Below, piece by piece: positions 8,735 through 18,000 of a DNA stretch of 64,000 bases. The stretch's first letter is position 1. Each line of letters starts with the position of its first letter. The stretch is from Bacteroidales bacterium (GTDB lineage Bacteria; Bacteroidota; Bacteroidia; Bacteroidales; UBA932), in contig JAFWSX010000023.1 of assembly GCA_017519185.1 (NCBI GenBank), positions 148,346 to 212,345 of the forward strand, written 5' to 3'. The notes under the pieces were generated by a model that was given only the letters and a program-made list of their open reading frames with translations, had not been told where the DNA came from and made no database searches. The position numbers and the translations under genes were made by a program.

Positions 8735-10113
8735 TACAGGATACTGTCGGCTACTGCTATTACTTCATCCGCAAGCGCCTCGGCCTGACTGCGGCCAGGA
8801 GCCTCGGCATAGATACGGATTATAGGTTCGGTGTTAGACTTGCGCAGGATCACCCACTTGCGGTCCTTCTCGAAATCGATGCGGACTCCGTCCATAGTGT
8901 TGATTTTCTCTGAGGCATATTTGTCCTTGAGGGCCTCGAAAATCTTGTCAGCCTGCGAAGCGTCGTTGAGGGAAATCTTCTTTTTTGCTATAAAATAGTC
9001 GGGATAGGTCTTGCGCAGGTTAGATGCGCTGAGACCTTTCTGGGCCAGATTGCTCAGGAAAAGAGCCGTGCCGATGAGTGCATCGCGCCCATAATGGAGT
9101 TCGGGGAAGATCACACCACCGTTGCCTTCGCCCCCTATTACAGCTCCGACCTCACGCATCTTGGTTGTGACATTCACCTCGCCCACTGCGGCAGCGAAAT
9201 ACTCACAGCCGTGCGCCTCGGTCACGTCACGAAGCGCCCTTGAAGAAGAGATGTTTGAGCAGGTCGGACCCTTCTTGTGCCGCAGCACATAGTCGGCAAC
9301 GCTGACAAGGGTATACTCTTCGCCGAAAGGTTCGCCGTCTTCGCAGATGAAAGCCAGCCTGTCCACGTCGGGATCGACTGAAATTCCGAGACTGGCGTGT
9401 TCGCAGCAGACAGTCTCGCTGAGACCCCTGAGGTTAGCCGGCAGGGGTTCGGGATTGTGCGCGAAGCAGCCGTTGGGCTCGGCATTGATCGTGATGCATT
9501 CCACTCCGAGTCTTTCCAGCAGTCTGGGCATCACTATCGCTCCTACAGAGTTGATGGGGTCGAGCACAACCTTGAAGCGTGCATTGCGGATAGCTTCCAG
9601 GTCCACGAGATGATTGCTGAGGACCTGCTCTATATGGATGTCCGTGTAGTCTTTGTAAGTCACAGAACCGAGCGAGCGGACTTCGGCGAAATCGAAGTCC
9701 TCTTTAGCTGCTGTCTCCAGTACCTGTGCTCCGTTCGCAGCAGAAAGGAACTCGCCGTCGCTGTTAAGGAGCTTGAGGGCGTTCCATTGCTCCGGATTGT
9801 GGCTGGCGGTGATTATGATGCCGCCGTCGGCTTTTTCGCCTGTCACTGCCAATTCTGTGGTAGGGGTTGTCGCCATACCGATGTTTACCACATCGGCTCC
9901 GCAGCCGACCAGAGTGCCGCATACGAGATTTTCTACCATGCTGCCTGAGATGCGTGCGTCACGGCCGACGACCACCTTGGCTTTTTTGCCCTGTTTGGGC
10001 AGGCATTTCACATATGCAGCGGTGAATTTGACTATGTCTAACGGAGTGAGGGCATCCCCGCAACTGCCTCCTATTGTGCCGCGTATGCCCGATATGGATT
10101 TTATCAGTGTCAT
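8734..10113 (-). CDS. glmM: Phosphoglucosamine mutase (phosphohexomutase family)
   Basis: 459 aa phosphohexomutase. It has an N-terminal SISGIRGTIGG, the phosphoserine loop TASHNP at 102-107 (Ser104), a metal-binding DPDVDRLAF, and a C-terminal phosphate loop RKSNTEPIIRIYAEAPG. In this bacterial setting the likely reaction is glucosamine-6-phosphate to glucosamine-1-phosphate for UDP-GlcNAc synthesis. Phosphomannomutase activity cannot be excluded from sequence alone. It begins the two-gene unit glmM-NamZ-like and is divergent from rpmE2. Confidence 0.88.
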   Translation of the reverse strand: MTLIKSISGIRGTIGGSCGDALTPLDIVKFTAAYVKCLPKQGKKAKVVVGRDARISGSMVENLVCGTLVGCGADVVNIGMATTPTTELAVTGEKADGGIIITASHNPEQWNALKLLNSDGEFLSAANGAQVLETAAKEDFDFAEVRSLGSVTYKDYTDIHIEQVLSNHLVDLEAIRNARFKVVLDPINSVGAIVMPRLLERLGVECITINAEPNGCFAHNPEPLPANLRGLSETVCCEHASLGISVDPDVDRLAFICEDGEPFGEEYTLVSVADYVLRHKKGPTCSNISSSRALRDVTEAHGCEYFAAAVGEVNVTTKMREVGAVIGGEGNGGVIFPELHYGRDALIGTALFLSNLAQKGLSASNLRKTYPDYFIAKKKISLNDASQADKIFEALKDKYASEKINTMDGVRIDFEKDRKWVILRKSNTEPIIRIYAEAPGRSQAEALADEVIAVADSIL

Positions 10114-10133
10114 GTCTTGAGTTAAAGGAGTCG

Positions 10134-10141
10134 CTAAGGTA
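10134..10141 (-). promoter_or_regulatory. Possible -7 box of glmM (TACCTTAG)
   Basis: On the minus strand TACCTTAG differs from the TAnnTTTG consensus at one position and lies 20 nt before the glmM start. No clear -33 element was found. Weak support. Confidence 0.35.
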
Positions 10142-10159
10142 CAAAATCATAAGAAATGA

Positions 10160-10190
10160 TTTGCAAGATTTGAGAATGTTTGTATCTTTG
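10160..10190 (+). promoter_or_regulatory. Promoter of rpmE2 (-33 TTTG, -7 TATCTTTG)
   Basis: TTTG at 10160-10163 and TATCTTTG at 10183-10190 are separated by 19 bp, an exact Bacteroidota consensus promoter. The rpmE2 ATG follows 37 nt later after an A/T-rich leader. Confidence 0.8.
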
Positions 10191-10227
10191 CGTCCCCAAA
10201 AGAATTTAATTATTTAAAACATAAGTC

Positions 10228-10482
10228 ATGAAAAAAGGAATTCATCCCGAAAGTTACCGTCTTGTTGCTTTCAAGGACATGTCGAATGATCACGTGTTCC
10301 TTACTCGCTCATGCGCCAATACCAAAGAGACCATCGAGATCGACGGTGTCGAGTATCCGGTGGTAAAGGTCGAGATCTCAAACACTTCTCACCCGTTCTA
10401 TACTGGTAAGATGAAACTTGTCGACACTGCAGGTCGCGTAGATAAATTCTACAACCGCTACGGCAAGAGGAATCAGAAATAA
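10228..10482 (+). CDS. rpmE2: 50S ribosomal protein L31 type B
   Basis: 84 aa. It starts [20 protein letters not shown] and ends in [29 protein letters not shown], the standard B-type L31. It lacks the zinc-binding CxxC of the A-type, so it is the zinc-independent form. It has its own promoter 37 nt upstream and a strong hairpin terminator downstream, so it is a monocistronic gene, one of the few terminated units in the window. Confidence 0.97.
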   Translation: MKKGIHPESYRLVAFKDMSNDHVFLTRSCANTKETIEIDGVEYPVVKVEISNTSHPFYTGKMKLVDTAGRVDKFYNRYGKRNQK

Positions 10483-10504
10483 CAAGACTACTCAAACCTA
10501 CGAT

Positions 10505-10537
10505 AAAGAGAGGCCGACGATTCGTCGGTCTCTTTTT
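10505..10537. terminator. Terminator between rpmE2 and tldE
   Basis: A stem of about 15 bp (core GAGGCCGACG / CGTCGGTCTC with G-T wobbles, loop ATT) is followed by a T-run at 10533-10538. It terminates rpmE2. The T-run overlaps the stop codon of the convergent tldE gene, so it may also serve that strand weakly. Confidence 0.88.
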
Positions 10538-11841
10538 TATGTAAGAGACAGTCCTTCAAATGAGACAGACGGGAGTTGCATCGAGAAGAGCGTTAGAGGG
10601 TCGTTGCCGACGGCGGCCAGACGGTTCCAGAGTTCCAGGTAGTTGCCCGTGACATTCATCTCGTGGATGGGGAACTGCTTCTGCCCGTTCTCAAACCAGA
10701 AGCCCTCGATGCCATATGAGAAATCGCCCGTGATGGGATTGTGGTTACCGCCGTTGAAACCGGTGATCAGCACACCCTTTCCCAGAGCAGCCATCTGTGA
10801 AGCCATATCTCCAGCGTCAGGCACCATCTCTACTACAGAAACCGCATCGATGGTCGGCTCCATCCTCAGCTTGTCAGCATAATAACTGTTGAGGAAATAA
10901 CGGTTTACCACACCAGAGTCAATCACATTGCATTTCCTGGTAGCAATACCTTCCCCATCGTAGAACCTGGCTCCGAACGTAGCCGGCTTGTGGGGATTGT
11001 CGACGATGGTGAGCCTCGAAGGGAAAAGTTTCTTGCCGAGAGAGTCGAGCATGAAAGAATTGTTCTGCTGAAGGGAAGCACCGCTCAGTGCCGAGAGCAG
11101 AGGAGACACAAATTTGGCGACAGAACCATTCTCAACCACTACATCGTATTTTCCGGCATTGATGCGCCTTGCTCCGAGCCGTTCCAACCCGCGGGAATAT
11201 GCAGTCTCGGCACAACGATCCGCATCAAGTTTAGAAAACAGCACATTGGCGTCAGGCCACCAGCTCTGAGGCCGGCTGCCGTCCTTGTCCATAAACGAAC
11301 AACCAGCAGAAAGGGTGAAGAAAGAAGCATCCCTCTCCTGACAGAAACCGGCAGTGTCAGCCAACACCTCGTGCTCCGTCGAACTGCCGAATTCGGTTTC
11401 GCACGACTGGAGCGGTCCTGTGCCGATACGGCTGCAGAGAGCCTCGGCCATCCGCACAGCCAGCGCCTTGCCCTGCTCGGCGCTGACCTGTCCGGCTTCG
11501 GGATCCAGAATCTGCAGGTCACCTCCGCCCCTGTAGCAGAGCTCCTTGGGTGCTAGATGACGGCACTCGTCCTTCTCAAGAAGCCTTGTAAGCCGCACTG
11601 CGTTGCTTATGAAAGGCCGCAGGCTGGCCTCATCCAGCATATTGGTGGAGAAAGTGCCGTAGCGGCCGTCCACGAACAGCTGGAGAAACACCGAGCAGTC
11701 ACTGGCATTGTGTATCTTGTCGACTTCCCTGTTGAAGAGAGAAACCGCAGTCTGGTCACTTTCGTTGTAGATTATCCTTGCGTCGCTGGCACCCGCCTCG
11801 CGGCAAAAGTCCAGAACCTTCTGTACCTGATTTGTCTGCAT
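10537..11841 (-). CDS. tldE: TldE/PmbA family protein
   Basis: Non-catalytic partner of TldD, 434 aa from the ATG at 11841. Family features include DARIIYNESDQTAVSLFNREVDKIH near the N terminus, GVLITGFNGGNHNPITGDFSYGIEGFWFENG and the C-terminal NRLAAVGNDP. There is no HExxxH, as expected. An open frame extends 26 codons further upstream, but that extension would start within the divergent slyD promoter. The ATG chosen lies 5 nt after a TAACTTTG box, so the transcript is probably leaderless. Its stop codon sits in the T-run of the rpmE2 terminator. Confidence 0.9.
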   Translation of the reverse strand: MQTNQVQKVLDFCREAGASDARIIYNESDQTAVSLFNREVDKIHNASDCSVFLQLFVDGRYGTFSTNMLDEASLRPFISNAVRLTRLLEKDECRHLAPKELCYRGGGDLQILDPEAGQVSAEQGKALAVRMAEALCSRIGTGPLQSCETEFGSSTEHEVLADTAGFCQERDASFFTLSAGCSFMDKDGSRPQSWWPDANVLFSKLDADRCAETAYSRGLERLGARRINAGKYDVVVENGSVAKFVSPLLSALSGASLQQNNSFMLDSLGKKLFPSRLTIVDNPHKPATFGARFYDGEGIATRKCNVIDSGVVNRYFLNSYYADKLRMEPTIDAVSVVEMVPDAGDMASQMAALGKGVLITGFNGGNHNPITGDFSYGIEGFWFENGQKQFPIHEMNVTGNYLELWNRLAAVGNDPLTLFSMQLPSVSFEGLSLT

Positions 11842-11862
11842 AGTTACAAAGTTATATATTTG
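11831..11862 (+). promoter_or_regulatory. Promoter of slyD (-33 TTTG, -7 TATATTTG)
   Basis: TTTG at 11831-11834 lies inside the tldE coding start; TATATTTG at 11855-11862 follows after 20 bp. The slyD ATG is 37 nt downstream. Confidence 0.75.
11847..11854 (-). promoter_or_regulatory. -7 box of tldE (TAACTTTG)
   Basis: The minus-strand TAACTTTG ends 5 nt before the tldE ATG and directly abuts the oppositely oriented TATATTTG of slyD. No clear -33 TTTG at the usual spacing. Confidence 0.65.
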
Positions 11863-11899
11863 CCGGACATTATTCCAGACAAACAATAACGATACGATA

Positions 11900-12463
11900 A
11901 TGAAAATTGAAGACAACAAAGTAGTTCACCTCACCTACCAGTTGAAGGTGGACGGAGAGATAGCTGACAGCGCAACCGCTGAAAAACCCCTGCAGTTCAT
12001 TTTCGGAATGGGCTATCTGCTGCCCAAATTCGAAGAGAACATCGCCGGCAAGGAAGTCGGAGACGAATTTGAATTCATGCTCACGGCAGAGCAGGGATAC
12101 GGGCTCGTGAACCCCTCAGCAATCGTCGACATTCCCAGGAGCGCATTCGAGATTGACGGCGAGTTCCAGGAGGCTTACGTTCAGCCCGGCAGGACAATTC
12201 CGATGATGAGCGCCCAGGGCGTGATCCACGGCACAGTCCTTTCAGTCGGCGCAGAAACCGTCAAGATGGACTTCAATCACCCTATGGCAGGCAAAGACCT
12301 CCATTTCACAGGCAAGGTTGAACTCGTGCGCGACGCCACCGAGGAAGAACTCAAGAACGGTCTTTTCGGAGAGCGCAACAAATCGTGCTCAGGCAGCTGC
12401 GGTTCTTGCGAAGGCGGATGCGGAGACGGAGAATGTTCTAAAGAAGGTTGCGACTGCAAATAG
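11900..12463 (+). CDS. slyD: SlyD-type FKBP peptidyl-prolyl isomerase with Cys-rich tail
   Basis: 187 aa. The FKBP fold is interrupted by the insert-in-flap domain of SlyD, with VVHLTYQLKVDGEIADS at the start, FGMGYLLPKFEENIAG, and the closing NHPMAGKDLHFTGKVELV. The last 30 residues hold seven Cys spaced by Gly, Ser and Glu and no His, in contrast to the His-rich nickel tail of E. coli SlyD. A thiol-based metal or redox role is inference. The final 26 bases overlap the convergent COG2509 gene, so the Cys-rich tail is encoded opposite that gene's C terminus. Confidence 0.92.
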   Translation: MKIEDNKVVHLTYQLKVDGEIADSATAEKPLQFIFGMGYLLPKFEENIAGKEVGDEFEFMLTAEQGYGLVNPSAIVDIPRSAFEIDGEFQEAYVQPGRTIPMMSAQGVIHGTVLSVGAETVKMDFNHPMAGKDLHFTGKVELVRDATEEELKNGLFGERNKSCSGSCGSCEGGCGDGECSKEGCDCK

Positions 12464-13988
12464 CATTCACGACAGCTATACCGTCGAGGGCGCTGGACAC
12501 TATGCCACCCGCATAGCCGGCGCCCTCGCCGCATGGATAGAGGCCTTCGAGAGCAATGTGGCACAAAGTGTTTTCATCGCGGGGAATGCGGACAGGCGAA
12601 GATGTGCGGGACTCGACTCCGAGGACGAGCGCTTCCTGGGTATAGAAGCCGTGCATCTTGCGGTCAAAAAGAGGAAAGACTCTCCTCAGCCTCGAAGCCA
12701 CGAAATCCGGCAGCAGTCCGGTCAGTGCGGCAGAATCCACTCCCGGGGCATAGGAGCAGGAAGGCAGCGAAGAAGACATCTTTCCGCGGCAGAAATCAGT
12801 CATTCTCTGGGCTGGAGCTCGGAAACTTCCGGAGTTGGCGAACATCCTGTTCTCCACAGACTTCTGGAACTCCAGCAACGCCAGAGGACCATATTTCTCA
12901 AAACCGGCGACATCCTGCGGCTCCACTGAGCAAACGATGCCGGCATTGGCCTTCTTGCCGGAACGTGTCGACGGCGACATCCCGTTGAGCACGACTGCGT
13001 CACTTTCAGTCGTAGACGGCACAAGCACTCCACCCGGACACATACAGAACGAGAATACGCCGCGGCCTTCCACCTGCTCCACCAGGGCATATTCTGCGTG
13101 TGGATAGCCCGGCTGCCAGCGTTTGTGGTACTGGATCTCGTCAATCAGGTGCTGGGGATGCTCCACCCTCACTCCAAGCGCAAAGCCCTTGGCCTGCAAT
13201 GCCCATCCCTTCGAGACGAACAGTTCGTAAATGTCCCTCGCCGAGTGGCCCGTGGCCAGGATGACATTCGCCGCGCTGTAGCAGCATCCGTCGGCACACA
13301 ACACCTTCCACTTGCCACCTTTTGAAGCAGGAGGCGTCAGGTCCACTACCTTTGAGCCGAAATGATACTCTCCGCCGTGAGCGACGATGCAGTTGCGTAT
13401 GCTCTCCATAACCCTCGGAAGCACGTCGCTTCCTATATGCGGGTGAGCATCGGTCAGTATTGTCTGCTGGGCGCCGAAAGCGACTAACTGACGGAGCACT
13501 TCCTGGATGTCACCTCTCTTGGAAGACCTGGTATAAAGCTTACCGTCCGAGAACGTGCCGGCGCCGCCTTCACCGAAACAATAGTTCGAATCGGCATTCA
13601 CCACGCCTTCTCGGACTATCGCGGAGATGTCCACCTTGCGGCTGTGTACATCCTTTCCCCTTTCCAGTATGACTGGTTTCAGGCCCTTTTCAAGAAGTTT
13701 CAGCGAAGCGAAAGTACCCGCCGGGCCGCCCCCCACAACGATGACCTCTGGAGAATCGTGGACATCCTTGTAGTCGAAGACATACTCACGGGGTGGTTCA
13801 TCCCCCTCAAGAAATGCACGCAGCCTGTAGCGGTAGACCGGGCGGCTGCGGGCATCGAGAGAGCGGCGCACTACGACGCACTGCCTTACCCTCGACACGG
13901 GAACTCCACAAGCCACGGATGCGGCCTTTACAAGCTCCTCCTGCGAAGGGTTGTGAAGGATGTCGAACGTCTGCTCGAACTCTTTCAT
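12438..13988 (-). CDS. COG2509 FAD-dependent dehydrogenase
   Basis: 516 aa flavoprotein. After an N-terminal domain of about 80 residues (VKAASVACGVPVSRVRQCVV), the dinucleotide loop EVIVVGGGPAGTFA covers residues 81-94. The family block NYCFGEGGAGTFSDGKLYTR and a C-terminal GYAGGIVSSALDGI FAD-closing motif follow. Members are widespread and of unknown substrate. It begins 5 bases after the tsaD stop, so the two are one transcript. The 3' end overlaps slyD by 26 bases on the other strand. Confidence 0.9.
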   Translation of the reverse strand: MKEFEQTFDILHNPSQEELVKAASVACGVPVSRVRQCVVVRRSLDARSRPVYRYRLRAFLEGDEPPREYVFDYKDVHDSPEVIVVGGGPAGTFASLKLLEKGLKPVILERGKDVHSRKVDISAIVREGVVNADSNYCFGEGGAGTFSDGKLYTRSSKRGDIQEVLRQLVAFGAQQTILTDAHPHIGSDVLPRVMESIRNCIVAHGGEYHFGSKVVDLTPPASKGGKWKVLCADGCCYSAANVILATGHSARDIYELFVSKGWALQAKGFALGVRVEHPQHLIDEIQYHKRWQPGYPHAEYALVEQVEGRGVFSFCMCPGGVLVPSTTESDAVVLNGMSPSTRSGKKANAGIVCSVEPQDVAGFEKYGPLALLEFQKSVENRMFANSGSFRAPAQRMTDFCRGKMSSSLPSCSYAPGVDSAALTGLLPDFVASRLRRVFPLFDRKMHGFYTQEALVLGVESRTSSPVRIPRDENTLCHIALEGLYPCGEGAGYAGGIVSSALDGIAVVNAICSRNLL

Positions 13989-13992
13989 CGGG

Positions 13993-15033
13993 TTATTTCA
14001 TATTGAGGTCCGCCGCACGTGACACTGGAGCCACGTCAAGCGGGGTGAACAGTCCCTTTTCGTATTTGAAATGTCCGACTGCAGCAATCATCGCCGCATT
14101 GTCGGTGGTAAAGCGCAACTCGGGCAGGAAAGTGGTCCAGCCTCTGCGGCGGCCCTCCTCTTCGATCCTGCTGCGCAGCCCGCTGTTGGCCGAGACGCCG
14201 CCGCCTATCACAATCTGCCGGATGGATGTCTGTTTCACGGCAAGCAACAGTTTCTTCATCAGGATGTCAATGAGGTCCTTCTGGAAACTTGCGCACAGGT
14301 CGGCCTTGTTTTTCTCGACGAAGTCAGGATCCTTTGCAACCTCATCCCTCAGGAAATACAGAAGCGATGTCTTGATGCCGCTGAAACTGTAATCCAGACC
14401 GGGCACGTTGGGTTTAGCAAAACGGAAGCGGGCTGAATCTCCTTCCTTTGCAAGACGGTCTATCACAGGGCCGCCCGGATAGCCAAGGTCCAGCAACTTG
14501 GCGCACTTGTCGAAAGCCTCTCCCACCGCATCGTCTATCGTACGGCCGAGAACTTCGAAATCCAGATAGTCGTTGACTTTAACAATCTGGGTATGCCCAC
14601 CGGAAACGAGCAGCGCAAGGAAAGGGAACTGCGGCTCGCGGTGAGGCTTGCCTTCTTCTATTACAAAATGAGAGAGGATGTGTCCCTGAAGGTGGTTGAC
14701 CTCTATCAGCGGTTTGCCGGAAGACAGGGCCAGACCCTTGGCGAAAGACACTCCTACCAGCAGTGAACCCAGCAGCCCCGGTCCGCGGGTGAAGGCTATT
14801 GCATCAACCTCGTCCATTCCCACTCCGGCCTGTTTCAGGGCCTGGTCGACCACCGGCACTATGTTCTGCTGATGTGCTCTTGAAGCCAGCTCGGGAACCA
14901 CTCCGCCATACTGCTCGTGGACCTTCTGGGATGCCATCACGTTCGACAGCAGACAGCGGTCGGCAAGGACAGCTGCCGAAGTGTCGTCGCAAGACGATTC
15001 AATACCGAGAATAACAGTTCTTTTTCCCATCAT
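13993..15033 (-). CDS. tsaD: tRNA N6-adenosine threonylcarbamoyltransferase
   Basis: TsaD transfers the threonylcarbamoyl group to A37 of ANN-decoding tRNAs, together with TsaB and TsaE, which are not in the window. It is 346 aa. The metal-binding histidines are His114 and His118 in VNHLQGHILSH; the ILGIESSCDDTS start and the FSGIKTS and IGGGVSANSGLR blocks are present. Two consecutive ATG codons (15033 and 15030) are possible starts. A TACCTTTG box lies 17-20 nt upstream. It is divergent from tamB and followed by the COG2509 gene. Confidence 0.97.
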   Translation of the reverse strand: MMGKRTVILGIESSCDDTSAAVLADRCLLSNVMASQKVHEQYGGVVPELASRAHQQNIVPVVDQALKQAGVGMDEVDAIAFTRGPGLLGSLLVGVSFAKGLALSSGKPLIEVNHLQGHILSHFVIEEGKPHREPQFPFLALLVSGGHTQIVKVNDYLDFEVLGRTIDDAVGEAFDKCAKLLDLGYPGGPVIDRLAKEGDSARFRFAKPNVPGLDYSFSGIKTSLLYFLRDEVAKDPDFVEKNKADLCASFQKDLIDILMKKLLLAVKQTSIRQIVIGGGVSANSGLRSRIEEEGRRRGWTTFLPELRFTTDNAAMIAAVGHFKYEKGLFTPLDVAPVSRAADLNMK

Positions 15034-15050
15034 ATTAGCCTCAAGGCATG

Positions 15051-15058
15051 CAAAGGTA
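15051..15058 (-). promoter_or_regulatory. -7 box of tsaD (TACCTTTG)
   Basis: Minus-strand TACCTTTG ends 17 nt before the first possible tsaD ATG. It faces the tamB -7 box 14 bp away. Confidence 0.6.
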
Positions 15059-15072
15059 TCAAATTAAAAGTG

Positions 15073-15080
15073 TATCTTTG
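15073..15080 (+). promoter_or_regulatory. -7 box of tamB (TATCTTTG)
   Basis: Exact consensus -7 box ending 8 nt before the tamB ATG at 15089, leaving room for at most a few leader nucleotides. No -33 TTTG at standard spacing. Confidence 0.6.
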
Positions 15081-15088
15081 TTAGATTG

Positions 15089-18000
15089 ATGAAAGTTTTG
15101 CGCAAAATATTGCTCGGCCTCCTGCTCCTTCTGCTGCTGCTTCCGGTAGTGGCTGTGGTGGCTTTGCAATTGCCCAGAGTGCAGAACCACATATGCAGGG
15201 TAGTCTCGAAGAGCGTATCTTCGAACCTCAACGGCAGCATAGATTTCGGCGAAGTCTACTACCAGCTTTTCGACAGGGTAATCCTCAAGGATGTGGTCCT
15301 GAAAGATGAGGCTCAGGACACCGTGGCCCGCCTCGGCAAACTTTCCCTCAACGTGAAGCTCCTCAAGGCCATCACCGGCCACGTCACCGTCAACAGTCTT
15401 GAACTCAGCGACGCCCTGCTGAACCTTGAAGTCGACGAGGAAGGGACTCTCAATATAGCGAAGATATTCCCCCCCTCAGACAAGGAGCGGGACACAACGT
15501 CGAAGGGCATCCTGGCCTATTTCGACAACGTGCTTGTGGACGTCCGCAACATCAAGCTCAACAACTCTGAAGTCAACCTTGTAAGGCACACGCCCGACAA
15601 GCCGGGAATCAAGAAGCTGGAGCTCGGGGAACGCACCATAGACTGGAAAGACCTGCACGTCAAAAACCTCAACCTGGACATCTCCGACATTAGATACAAC
15701 CTGCGCAACCGAAGCGTCTCGGCCAACGTTAACGGGATAACCCTCGAAGAAAGCCGCGGACTCAGGATCGAAGACCTGAAGTTCAAGGCTGCCCTGGATG
15801 CCGCCGGCATCCACCTCGAGAAGTTCAGATATCTGGACAATTTCTCGGACATAAAGCTGGATTACGCAAATGCCCTTTTCGAAGACTTCAGCGATTTCTC
15901 GGACTTCCTCCACAAGGTTTCGCTGGACTGCAGCCTTGACGATGCCAAAGTAAGCCTTGCATCGCTCGGGCTTTACCTGCCGGCCCTGGACTACCTGACA
16001 CTGACCTTGAAAGCCAACGGCAAGGTCAAGGGTCCTGTCGCAAATATGAAGATATCTTCCTTCACCGTTGACGGCCCCGGCACCTCCCACGTCGAACTGT
16101 CAGGACAGCTGAACGGACTGCCGCTGTCTGACCTGACTATAATGTCCGCCAATATCTCCAAGTGCCATTTCACTACCACCGATCTCGAGCAGATCATATC
16201 CAGCGTGGCACAGCAGCCCCTGAAGAAAGGCACCCTCAGCAAATTCGCCCCCGGCACCACCTTCAACTTCACGGGCTTCATGGATGGTTTCTTCACAGAC
16301 TTCGTGGCCTACGGAGGTCTTTCTTCCAACATAGGCCGGGTGGACGTCGACCTGCTCTGCCAGAGCACTCCGAACGTGGGATTTTCGATGGACGGTTTTA
16401 TGGATGCCAGCAACTTCCACCTTGGCAAGTTCCTCCAGAACGACAAGATGGGAGAACTTTCGTGCAGCGCAGACCTGAGCGGATTCGCATCTCCAGCCAA
16501 AGATCAATCCTATTTCAGGATGGACTCGCTCTACGTCTCTAAGTTCAACTTCAACGAATACGACTACAAGGGCATCACCGCATCGGGCAAGCTCGACTCA
16601 GAGGGCTTGGAAATCTTGGCCAGGGATGACGATCCGAACCTCGATTTCGACCTGAAGGCCGACATTTCCAATGCAAAGGACGGACAAAGGACATACGACG
16701 TTGACATGGATCTCCGCAAGGCCAATCTCGTCGCCCTCAATCTGGACAAGCAGGAAGTTTCGATAGTCGGGATGAAGCTCAACGGGTCCGTGCTGCAGAC
16801 CGGCAAGGATACTTTCGAGGGAGACATCTTCATCAACGACCTGGACTGCATCAACGCCACCGGCCTTCACGACCTGGGAGACATTCGGCTGAACGCCAGC
16901 CTGCTCCCTTCCAACCAGAATCTGACACTGTCCTCTTCGTTCCTCAACGCAAGACTGACCGGCACCACCTCTATTTCCGACATAGTCAAAGATGCGAAAT
17001 ACGCCCTGCTTCACAACAAGCTTGACACTCTGCTCAAGGCGCCGAAAGACGCGCTGAAATACTCCGGCGGCCAGTTCGGCATTGACCTCAGGGTGGCTGA
17101 CATAAGGCAGCTGCTGGCTTTCGTAATGCCCGACCTCCACATAGAGAACGGAACCAGTCTTTCTTTCCAGACTGACAGCACGGGAAGCTCCACTTTCACA
17201 CTCAAATCAGATCTGCTTTCGTTCAAGGATATCTATTCACGCGACCTCCTGCTCACATTCGACAGCATTGATTCTACCGCTTTCGCCTCGATTGACGCTG
17301 ACCTCATCCGCATCGGATCCCTGGTTGCATACAACAACCACCTCGGTGCCGGAATAGAAGACAACCAGGTGAAACTGGACATCAGCTACGACAACACAGG
17401 CAACGAACAGTCTAGCAAAGGCAACCTGAAGGCGACAGTAGCGTTCCCCGATTCTTCTGCCGCATACAAGGTCCTCGTAGCACTGGACAAATCCGGATTC
17501 GTCGTTGACGGAAAGGAATGGCAGATAGACCCTTCTTCAATTCTCATTGACAAGGGCCGCTTCAACATCCGTGACTTCGCGCTGGAAAGCTCGGGACAGT
17601 ATATGAAGGTGAACGGCGTCATCTCAGACAATCCTGAAGAAGAATGCACGGTTGACCTCAACAATTTCGACATGTCACTGGCCAACATCTTCCTCAAGGA
17701 ACCCCTCTCACTGGCCGGACGTCTGACAGGAAACGCCAGGGCAAGCGCCTTGCTTGGGGATTATGAAATGTCGGCAGACCTGGCCGCCGACTCTGTATAC
17801 CTGTCCGGCAACCTGCTGGGCGACCTGCTCGTCAAGGCCAATTGGGAAGAACAAAACGACAAGATCGACTTCTCCCTGCTGAACACCTTGCAGGACCGCA
17901 AGGTAGTCGACATCACAGGCGGCCTGCAGCCTAAAGACAAGCTATTGTCTGCAACTGCCAGGATTGACAGCCTTGCAGCGTCAGTGCTCACTCCTTTCAT

